13,541 nucleotides of DNA from contig CAAGDP010000169.1 in assembly GCA_900768635.1 (NCBI GenBank), forward strand, positions 1-13,541. Reading direction: 5' to 3'. This DNA comes from Enterobacterales bacterium (GTDB taxonomy: Bacteria; Pseudomonadota; Gammaproteobacteria; Enterobacterales; Succinivibrionaceae). This document shows, piece after piece, positions 7,704-13,541 of the stretch (the stretch's first letter is position 1; every line of letters begins with the position of its first letter). The translations under genes were made by a program, and so were the position numbers. The notes below the pieces were generated by a model. That model saw nothing but the letters and a program-made list of their open reading frames with translations, made no database searches and was not told where the DNA came from.

Positions 7704-8263
7704 TGAAAGTTAAGTTTATTCCGGCTGTTATGTTATCGGTATCAGCTATGTTGTTAACCGGCTGCGGTGTAGACAGCAGCCTGCAGGAATATGTACGGAA
7801 CAGTCTCAATCAGCCTACTCAGCCGCCTGAGCCTCTTCCAGAGCCTGTAAAGTTCGAATCTATGCCTTTCGAACCACAGACTGACAGATCTCCTTTCTCT
7901 CTGCCAAAACCTGAAAACATTGTAGTTCAGCACAGCAATAAGAAGTCTTCTGATTGTTTGCAACCTGATACTACTCGTCCAAAGGATCTTTTGGAGCAGT
8001 ACTCACTGGACAACCTGTCCATGAGAGGTACATTTAAAGATTCTTCTGGAAAGTTGTGGGCTCTTATCAACACTGGTTCCAGTGGAAGTATTGAGCATCA
8101 GAAAGTTACTGTCGGTAATTACATTGGTTTGAATTACGGCAAAATAACGGCAATCACTCCTAACGCTATTGAAATTGAGGAATATATTGGCAAGGGTGAC
8201 GGTTGCTTTGAATTAAAACCAACACAACTCGAACTTTCAGTTTCAAGTAGTTATGACAAATAG
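7703..8263 (+). CDS. pilP: Type IV pilus lipoprotein PilP
   Basis: A 186-residue lipoprotein that bridges the PilN/PilO inner-membrane dimer to the N-domain of the PilQ secretin. The signal sequence ends in the lipobox LTGC with Cys21 as lipidated residue. Gly at +2 gives no Asp-type inner-membrane retention signal of the E. coli kind, although PilP is generally considered inner-membrane associated. A Pro-rich disordered linker (about 35-60) follows, then the family signature around SPFSLP and CLQPDTTRPKDLLEQYSLDNL (about 92-112), and a beta-rich C-terminal domain. AGGAGG at 7688-7693 is a strong ribosome binding site. The gene ends in two in-frame stops in tandem (TAGTAG, 8261-8266). Confidence 0.95.
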   Translation: MKVKFIPAVMLSVSAMLLTGCGVDSSLQEYVRNSLNQPTQPPEPLPEPVKFESMPFEPQTDRSPFSLPKPENIVVQHSNKKSSDCLQPDTTRPKDLLEQYSLDNLSMRGTFKDSSGKLWALINTGSSGSIEHQKVTVGNYIGLNYGKITAITPNAIEIEEYIGKGDGCFELKPTQLELSVSSSYDK

Positions 8264-8278
8264 TAGGCAGGAAATATT

Positions 8279-10414
8279 ATGAATTTACGTAGAACAAAGA
8301 TTGGTCTATTAGTAGGATTGGCAACTTTAGCTGGTGCAACTTTACCTGCTGACGCTGCAAAACTTCAACAGGTTAAGGTAAATCCTTCCATGGCAGGACA
8401 GGTTGCTCTGGAATTTCAGTTCGATGGACAGGTTCCTTCATATACTGATGTACTGAAATATCGTCCTAATTATCTTCTGGTAAACATTGCAGACTCTGAG
8501 AATGCAATGACTCAGGATTCAGTGGTTATTGATCGCGGTTCAGTTAAGAATGTTGACCTGGTTAATACCGGCAGCAACTTACAGCTTAAGGTTGGTCTGA
8601 ATGATCTGGTTCCTTACAAGATTTCTCAGCGTGGTAATTCTCTTCTGGTAAATCTTGGTCAGAACGGTAACACCATGGCAGCAAGAGCAAATGCCGGTTC
8701 CACCTCTCTAGGAAGTATCAATGCCATCAATAATGTTGACTTCCGCAAGAACGGCAATGATGCAGTTCTGGTTGTATCTCTTGATAATAATTCAGCTGCA
8801 GTTGACGTTTCTCCTAGAGGAAACAGCATTCAGCTCAGATTTAATGCTACTGATGTAAATGCTGATCAACTTCAGTCCTATGACGTTATGGATTTCGGAA
8901 CCGTTGTTAAGAACGTTTCTGTAAATAAGAAGAACGGTATGGCAGTTGTTGATATTGCCTGTAGTTCTCTGGTTGATTACTCTTATGACCAGAAGGGTAA
9001 CAACTTTGAAATTACCATCTCCAAGAAGAAGGTAGCCAAGCAGGAACTTCCTAAGTACAACGGCAAGCCTATTTCTCTGAACTTCCAGGATGTACCGGTA
9101 AGAACTGTATTGCAGCTCATTGCTGACTTTAACAACTTCAATCTGGTAACAACAGATACTGTAAAGGGTAACATTACCATTCGTCTGGACAGTGTACCTT
9201 GGGAACAGGCTCTTGATACCATCCTTCAGGTTAAAGGTCTGGACAAGCGTCTGGATGGCAATATCCTACTGATTGCTCAGGCTAAGGAACTTGCTGATCT
9301 GGAACAGCAGAAACTGGAAGGCAAGAAGAAGGTTGAAGAACTGGCTCCGCTTGTTAATGAATACATTCAGATTAACTATGCCAAGGCTGCCGATATTGCT
9401 GCATTGTTAGGTGTAGGTTCCTCAGGAAAGCCTGAAGGCGGTTCAACCAACTCCATCATTTCTCCAAGAGGTTCTGTATCTGTAGACGTTCGTACCAATA
9501 CCCTGATTGTTAAGGATACTGACGAATCAATTCAGAAGATTCTGGATTTGGTGAAGAAGCTGGATATTCCTGTTAAGCAGGTTTCCATCGAAGCTCGTAT
9601 TGTAACTGTTGATGAAGAAGTTACTGATGAATTAGGTGTTAACTGGTCATTCAGTAAGAGAGCTAATAACTTACCTCAAGACGGCTTCCCGGTAGCAAGT
9701 AGTACTACTTTAAATCCATATGGAAGCACTACCGATGCAAGTTCATATGTTTGGGATGGTGCAGCTGCATATGGATATGACCAAGCTTATCAATCCGCTT
9801 ATGGTTACCATGAACCTCGTGGACACTTTATGAGCCAGACAGCATTCAATACAGCTAGTCAGGGTATTGGTATCTCTATCGGTAAGATTTGGGATAATGT
9901 TCTGGTAGATATGTATCTCTCTGCTCTGGAATCTGAAACCAAAGCTGAAGTTATTGCCAGCCCTCGTGTGACAACTGCAAACCAGAAAGAAGCTTTGATC
10001 GAACAAGGTACCAAGTTCCCAACTGAAGTATCTACTTCTTCAGGTGCAACTTCCGTTGAATGGGAAACTGCTACTTTAAGTCTGAAGGTAACTCCTCAAA
10101 TCACTCCGGATAACCGCATCATTCTGGATTTGACTGTTACTCAGGATACTCTGGGTGAAACCGTATCTACTGGTACCGGTCGTGCTCAGTCCATCAACAC
10201 TCAGTCTGTAACAACTCAGGTTCTGGTTGAAAATGGTGAAACCATTGTTCTGGGCGGTATCTACCAGCAGACCATCAACAAGAATGTTACCAAGGTTCCT
10301 CTCCTGGGCGACATTCCGTTCTTAGGAGCTCTGTTCAGATATACCAAGGATCAGAATATCAAGCGTGAACTCCTGATCTTTGTAACTCCTAAGATTGTGG
10401 TTGATAAGCGTTAA
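8279..10414 (+). CDS. pilQ: Type IV pilus outer-membrane secretin PilQ
   Basis: The 711-residue subunit of the multimeric outer-membrane channel through which the pilus emerges. A Sec signal peptide ends at ADA (24-26), with cleavage expected before Ala27. Two AMIN-type beta domains (about 28-125 and 145-250) are expected to bind peptidoglycan. A secretin N0/STN domain (about 265-335) and an N1 domain (about 360-430) follow, then the secretin barrel with ESETKAEVIASPRVTT (551-566), VTPQITPD (604-611), ENGETIVLGGIY (651-662) and VPLLGDIPFLGALF (673-686). Residues about 465-525 form a Tyr/Ala/Ser-rich insert that is probably variable among relatives. AGGAA at 8269-8273 precedes the ATG. The gene ends the pil operon at a strong terminator. 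Lysine codons are mostly AAG, unlike purD and aroB, which may reflect higher expression. Confidence 0.97.
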   Translation: MNLRRTKIGLLVGLATLAGATLPADAAKLQQVKVNPSMAGQVALEFQFDGQVPSYTDVLKYRPNYLLVNIADSENAMTQDSVVIDRGSVKNVDLVNTGSNLQLKVGLNDLVPYKISQRGNSLLVNLGQNGNTMAARANAGSTSLGSINAINNVDFRKNGNDAVLVVSLDNNSAAVDVSPRGNSIQLRFNATDVNADQLQSYDVMDFGTVVKNVSVNKKNGMAVVDIACSSLVDYSYDQKGNNFEITISKKKVAKQELPKYNGKPISLNFQDVPVRTVLQLIADFNNFNLVTTDTVKGNITIRLDSVPWEQALDTILQVKGLDKRLDGNILLIAQAKELADLEQQKLEGKKKVEELAPLVNEYIQINYAKAADIAALLGVGSSGKPEGGSTNSIISPRGSVSVDVRTNTLIVKDTDESIQKILDLVKKLDIPVKQVSIEARIVTVDEEVTDELGVNWSFSKRANNLPQDGFPVASSTTLNPYGSTTDASSYVWDGAAAYGYDQAYQSAYGYHEPRGHFMSQTAFNTASQGIGISIGKIWDNVLVDMYLSALESETKAEVIASPRVTTANQKEALIEQGTKFPTEVSTSSGATSVEWETATLSLKVTPQITPDNRIILDLTVTQDTLGETVSTGTGRAQSINTQSVTTQVLVENGETIVLGGIYQQTINKNVTKVPLLGDIPFLGALFRYTKDQNIKRELLIFVTPKIVVDKR

Positions 10415-10442
10415 TTTCACTTTAACTGCTTAATATCTTCAT

Positions 10443-10475
10443 AAAAGGTCATCGTGGTAACGGTGGCCTTTTTTT
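10443..10475 (+). terminator. Rho-independent terminator after pilQ
   Basis: AAAAGGTCATCG (10443-10454) pairs with CGGTGGCCTTTT (10461-10472) as a 12-bp stem with two GU wobbles and a TGGTAA loop. A seven-T run spans 10469-10475. It should end the pilMNOPQ transcript and separate it from aroK. Confidence 0.88.
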
Positions 10476-10492
10476 GATGCATATTGCATTCA

Positions 10493-10506
10493 TATAATGA
10501 TAAAAT
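10493..10506 (+). promoter_or_regulatory. Probable promoter of aroK-aroB
   Basis: Two overlapping -10 candidates lie just after the pilQ terminator: TATAAT (10493-10498), and TAAAAT (10501-10506) preceded by an extended -10 TGA (10498-10500). The -35 positions are weak for both. Because the terminator should stop pil transcription, aroK probably starts from here, 40-50 bases before its ATG. Confidence 0.5.
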
Positions 10507-10548
10507 AGTTTAAATTTGGTTTGTGTTTTGCAGTATGAGCATTAAGAC

Positions 10549-11070
10549 ATGAGTAAGGCTGAGAATATTTTTTTAGTTGGACCTATGGGGGCAGGAAAAA
10601 GCACCATCGGTCGTTTTCTGGCGGATAGTCTTAATTTAGAATTTGTTGATTCCGATAATGAAATCGAGATCCGTACCGGAGCTTCTATTTCCTGGATTTT
10701 TGATGTAGAAGGTGAAAGCGGCTTTCGCAAAAGAGAGGCGCAGATTATTGAAGAACTTACTTTGCGCAACGGTATTGTCCTATCCACCGGAGGCGGCGCC
10801 ATCAAGGATCCGGCTAACCGCAGGTTCCTGAAGGAAAGAGGTACAGTAATTTATCTGCATACCCCTGTAGAAAAACAGTTCCAGCGGACCTGTAAGGATA
10901 AGAGACGGCCATTACTGCAGAATAATGATCCCCGGGTGACCCTGGAACAACTGATGATTGAACGGGATCCTCTTTACCGGGAAACAGCTGATATTGTAGT
11001 TGAAACATCTGAGCTTACCGCCAAGGCTGTTGCTCAGAATATTATTTCAATAGTAAACCATAAGGAATAG
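10549..11070 (+). CDS. aroK: Shikimate kinase I
   Basis: A cytoplasmic kinase that phosphorylates shikimate to shikimate 3-phosphate with ATP in the chorismate pathway. At 173 residues it matches E. coli AroK. The Walker A motif is GPMGAGKST (11-19). Asp34 and Asp36 in VDSD bind shikimate and magnesium. GESGFRKRE (55-63) supplies the substrate-binding Arg60, STGGGA (79-84) is the shikimate-binding glycine loop, and KRRPLL (118-123) carries the lid arginine. The Shine-Dalgarno is poor (TTAAGAC just upstream), so the start rests on family length and on the N-terminus beginning immediately before the first strand. It is followed two bases later by aroB. Confidence 0.96.
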   Translation: MSKAENIFLVGPMGAGKSTIGRFLADSLNLEFVDSDNEIEIRTGASISWIFDVEGESGFRKREAQIIEELTLRNGIVLSTGGGAIKDPANRRFLKERGTVIYLHTPVEKQFQRTCKDKRRPLLQNNDPRVTLEQLMIERDPLYRETADIVVETSELTAKAVAQNIISIVNHKE

Positions 11071-11072
11071 TT

Positions 11073-12146
11073 GTGGAATTAGTGCAGGTTGATTTGGGTG
11101 AAAGAAGCTATCCCATAATTATCGATCAGGGTAATCTTGCCCATAGGGACGTTTTCAAAAAAATTATTCGCACCAAAACGGTAATGATTGTAACCAATAC
11201 TACAGTTGGTCCTCTTTATCTTCAGTCTCTTTGTGAAGTTTTACAAAAAGAATTCACGGTATATTCCTGTATCCTCCCTGATGGTGAAAAGTATAAAACT
11301 CTCGAAACCTTCAACCAGATCCTTACAGCAATGCTGGAGAAGAATCTGGGGAGAGATTGTACTGTAGTTGCATTGGGAGGCGGGGTTGTAGGTGATATTT
11401 CCGGATTTGCCGCCTCAGCTTATCAGCGGGGAGTGGATTTTGTACAAATCCCTACTACATTGTTATCTCAGGTAGACTCATCAGTGGGTGGCAAAACCGG
11501 TGTTAATCATCCCCTGGGTAAAAATATGATCGGGGCTTTTTATCAGCCTCAGGGTGTTATTATTGATTTACGCTGTCTTAAAACCTTACCGGAACGGGAG
11601 TTGTCCGCAGGCATGGCCGAGGTTATTAAGTATGGCATTATCTGGGATGGAGAATTTTTTGCTTTTCTGGAAAAAAATATGGAAAAGCTTATGGCCGGAG
11701 ATATGGAACTTCTTGGTCATACCATAAAAAAATGTTGCTCCATTAAGGCCGAAGTTGTTCACGAGGATGAAAGAGAAGGGGGCGTCAGAGCTCTTCTTAA
11801 TTTGGGACATACTTTTGGTCATGCTATTGAAAACTTTATGGGATACGGCGTGTGGCTTCACGGTGAAGCTGTTGCCGCCGGATGTGTCATTGCAGCCAGA
11901 CTTGCTGAGAATATGGGGCTGATTTCTGGAGAGAATGTGCAACGTATCACTGCTCTTTTTGCAGCCGCCCGCTTGCCTGTGGAACCACCTGAGGGTATGA
12001 CCTATGAGGATTTTCTGCAACTTATGGTTCATGACAAAAAAGTGAAGAACGGCAGGATCCGCTATGTTATTCCTACGTCCATAGGCACTGCTGAAGTATT
12101 TTCAGATATTGATAATAATAAAATTGCCGAGGTTCTGAAAAAATAA
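11073..12146 (+). CDS. aroB: 3-dehydroquinate synthase
   Basis: This cytoplasmic enzyme converts DAHP to 3-dehydroquinate, the second step of the shikimate pathway, using NAD and a divalent metal. The 357-residue length fits the roughly 362 of E. coli AroB. Visible motifs are DGEKYKTLET (70-79), the NAD-binding GGGVVGDISGFAAS (102-115), the IPTTLLSQVDSSVGGKTGVN segment (126-145), and the metal ligands Glu183 (GMAEVIKYG), His246 (NLGHTFGH) and His263 (LHGEA). The start is GTG, with AAGGAA at 11062-11067 five bases upstream; this ribosome binding site lies within the last codons of aroK, so the two are probably co-translated. The next gene starts one base after its stop. Confidence 0.97.
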   Translation: MELVQVDLGERSYPIIIDQGNLAHRDVFKKIIRTKTVMIVTNTTVGPLYLQSLCEVLQKEFTVYSCILPDGEKYKTLETFNQILTAMLEKNLGRDCTVVALGGGVVGDISGFAASAYQRGVDFVQIPTTLLSQVDSSVGGKTGVNHPLGKNMIGAFYQPQGVIIDLRCLKTLPERELSAGMAEVIKYGIIWDGEFFAFLEKNMEKLMAGDMELLGHTIKKCCSIKAEVVHEDEREGGVRALLNLGHTFGHAIENFMGYGVWLHGEAVAAGCVIAARLAENMGLISGENVQRITALFAAARLPVEPPEGMTYEDFLQLMVHDKKVKNGRIRYVIPTSIGTAEVFSDIDNNKIAEVLKK

Positions 12147-12147
12147 T

Positions 12148-13541
12148 ATGGCAGATATCACTTTATTACCATCCCAGCAGGAACTGGTGAGGGAAATTTG
12201 CCGTGCTGTAATAGAATCTCCTTCCTTTATTATTATTAATGGCGAAGCAGGCGGTGGCAAAACTGTTATTGCCGAGGCATTGGAGAAAAGCGGGGTAGAT
12301 TCACAACAGACTTTTAACCGATGTTTGTTTCGCAGTACTGAGAAATCCACTGCCGGGGAGGTAAGAAAATATATTATTTCCCAGCTTTTTGGATCGGTTA
12401 TCTTTGATCCTGACGATCATCTTTCTGATACCGCTCAGATGTTCGAGATAACCAAATCAAGGCAAGTGGTAATAATCGATAATATTGATTATTTTGATAA
12501 GGGATTTCTTAACGAACTATACCGGTTCTATGAAAATTACGGTCAGACCTATACTCTATCGGTAGTTATTACCACCGGTCATCTTCTGACCGGACTTATA
12601 GAGCCTGTTGAGAGAAAAGCTCCCCGCTATCATGAGTTTACTATCCGGCGTCTGTCGGAAGGTGAATGTTATTTACTTTTTAGCGGATGGGTTAAACAGC
12701 TTTCCCGGGGTCGGCAGGACATTAAGATCCCAGCACCTGAATTATTAAATAATATCGGGCATCAGCCCGCTCAGATTGTTAAATTTGCAGAGAAGTACGT
12801 TATGGATAATTTTAATCAGAATCAGGATAATGAATCAGCCAAGCCTAACAAGGAAGGAGCCAGATTTTCCTCCAGCGTAATTGACAATGATGATGTGCCA
12901 CGTGTTATTAAGCACTCCATAAAGAAACCGTCAGGACCAAATAAAGTGCTGGTTATTGGTATAGCCCTGGTACTGACTGTTGCTCTGGTAGGTGTGATTG
13001 TTATGCTACTAAAAAAGCAGGGCGATACAGCCAAACCTGAAGAAGTGGTAGTAGCTTCTCAGGCATCATCTGATACTGAAACTGTAGTTCAGTCTCCTAA
13101 GCTTAATGATCAGAATCAGGTTGGTGGGGATATGTCAGAGCAGGAAATGGTGGACAGTATGATGAAGGGCATTGATGATGGAAATCCGTCTGATGTTCTG
13201 CCTCCTTTGGAGAATACTCAGCCTGTTGATATTGAAGTATCCTTTAATGATCCGGAAATTTCCGGGCCGGAGAAAAAAGAGCCTGTAAATGCATCAAATT
13301 CAGCACCGGAACAAACCGGACAGGTAGCCGGGAATACTGAACCATCTCAGGAAGAGAAAAAGACTGATGTTAAATCGGTTCAGGAAGAGATAAAGGAGGA
13401 AGTTAAGCCTGTTCAGGAAGAAAAGAAAGCAGAAGTAAAACCGGCTCAGGAAGAGAAGAAAGCTGATATTAAACCTGCTAAGGAAGAGAAGAAAGCTGAT
13501 ATTAAACCTGCTAAGGAAGAGAAGAAAGCTGATATTAAACC
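12148..13541 (+). CDS. damX: DamX-like AAA ATPase/membrane protein, 3' end beyond window
   Basis: This reading frame is open from the ATG to the window edge (464 codons and more). The N-terminal domain looks like the AAA/ExeA-type ATPase of the longer DamX proteins: LPSQQELV (7-14), Walker A GEAGGGKT (32-39) and a Walker B-like VVIIDN (107-112, Asp111). A single transmembrane helix lies at about 267-288, after a basic patch. A Pro/Glu/Gln/Ser-rich, presumably periplasmic and disordered linker follows and ends in 11-residue tandem repeats from residue 401. A C-terminal SPOR domain binding denuded septal glycan is expected beyond the window, but I cannot see it. The position right after aroB is the usual damX position. 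The ribosome binding site is weak (GAGG about 15 bases upstream), so coupling to aroB translation is likely. The alternative is a generic membrane-anchored AAA protein. Confidence 0.8.
   Translation, partial: MADITLLPSQQELVREICRAVIESPSFIIINGEAGGGKTVIAEALEKSGVDSQQTFNRCLFRSTEKSTAGEVRKYIISQLFGSVIFDPDDHLSDTAQMFEITKSRQVVIIDNIDYFDKGFLNELYRFYENYGQTYTLSVVITTGHLLTGLIEPVERKAPRYHEFTIRRLSEGECYLLFSGWVKQLSRGRQDIKIPAPELLNNIGHQPAQIVKFAEKYVMDNFNQNQDNESAKPNKEGARFSSSVIDNDDVPRVIKHSIKKPSGPNKVLVIGIALVLTVALVGVIVMLLKKQGDTAKPEEVVVASQASSDTETVVQSPKLNDQNQVGGDMSEQEMVDSMMKGIDDGNPSDVLPPLENTQPVDIEVSFNDPEISGPEKKEPVNASNSAPEQTGQVAGNTEPSQEEKKTDVKSVQEEIKEEVKPVQEEKKAEVKPAQEEKKADIKPAKEEKKADIKPAKEEKKADIK
13348..13541 (+). repeat. 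33-bp tandem repeats encoding an 11-residue Lys/Glu-rich motif
   Basis: At least six units of exactly 33 bp lie in frame within the DamX-like gene: 13348-13380, 13381-13413, 13414-13446, 13447-13479, 13480-13512 and a cut-off unit at 13513-13541. The motif is roughly [QK]-EEKKADIKPA. The first units are diverged (QEEKKTDVKSV, QEEIKEEVKPV); units 5 and 6 are identical over the 29 bases visible, and unit 4 differs from them only in its first codon. The array runs off the window. Confidence 0.93.

Noticed and set aside
10535..10537. ATG at 10535 as an alternative aroK start
   Set aside because: It is 14 bases upstream of 10549 and so out of the aroK frame.
11586..12032. Minus-strand open frame inside aroB (148 codons)
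   Set aside because: It is antisense to an intact aroB with all metal ligands present; the protein has no family features.
13348..13541. Tandem repeats as a CRISPR array
   Set aside because: The 33-bp units abut directly with no unique spacers and stay in frame within a coding region.

Overview
The window looks like a piece of gammaproteobacterial chromosome with moderate-to-low GC. The main evidence is gene order. A class A penicillin-binding protein gene (mrcA) diverges from pilMNOPQ, which is followed by aroK, aroB and a DamX-like gene. This arrangement is well known in Gammaproteobacteria (Pseudomonas, Vibrio and Aeromonas types). The AT-rich spacers and codon use would suit a host-associated or anaerobic Aeromonadales-like lineage, but that placement is a guess.

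Layout: (1) 1-449 is an intergenic or leader region with no supportable gene, a possible hairpin near its start and a likely promoter just before purD. (2) 450-2548 is a two-gene unit, purD followed by a Cof-type HAD phosphatase, joined by a stop/start overlap. It converges on mrcA at a bidirectional terminator (2551-2586). (3) 2615-5101, minus strand, is mrcA, the bifunctional peptidoglycan synthase PBP1A. (4) 5102-5407 is a divergent regulatory spacer containing several short repeats. (5) 5408-10414 is pilMNOPQ, tightly packed with overlapping junctions and closed by a strong terminator (10443-10475). (6) 10549-12146 is aroK-aroB, apparently with its own promoter. (7) 12148-13541 (cut off by the window end) is a DamX-like protein: AAA-type ATPase domain, one transmembrane helix, then a periplasmic linker ending in 11-residue Lys/Glu-rich tandem repeats.

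How the genes work together: PilM (cytoplasmic, actin-like), PilN and PilO (inner membrane), PilP (lipoprotein) and PilQ (outer-membrane secretin with peptidoglycan-binding AMIN domains) form the alignment and secretin complex of the type IV pilus. PBP1A builds the wall this machine crosses, and the DamX-like protein is expected to bind septal peptidoglycan through a SPOR domain beyond the window. AroK and AroB serve the shikimate pathway. PurD serves purine synthesis.

I found no mobile element, CRISPR array, RNA gene or evidently new system. The most notable points are the recently duplicated tandem repeats in the DamX-like gene, the purD-HAD coupling, the Tyr-rich variable insert in PilQ, the insulation of aroK from pilQ, and the repeat-rich mrcA/pilM spacer.
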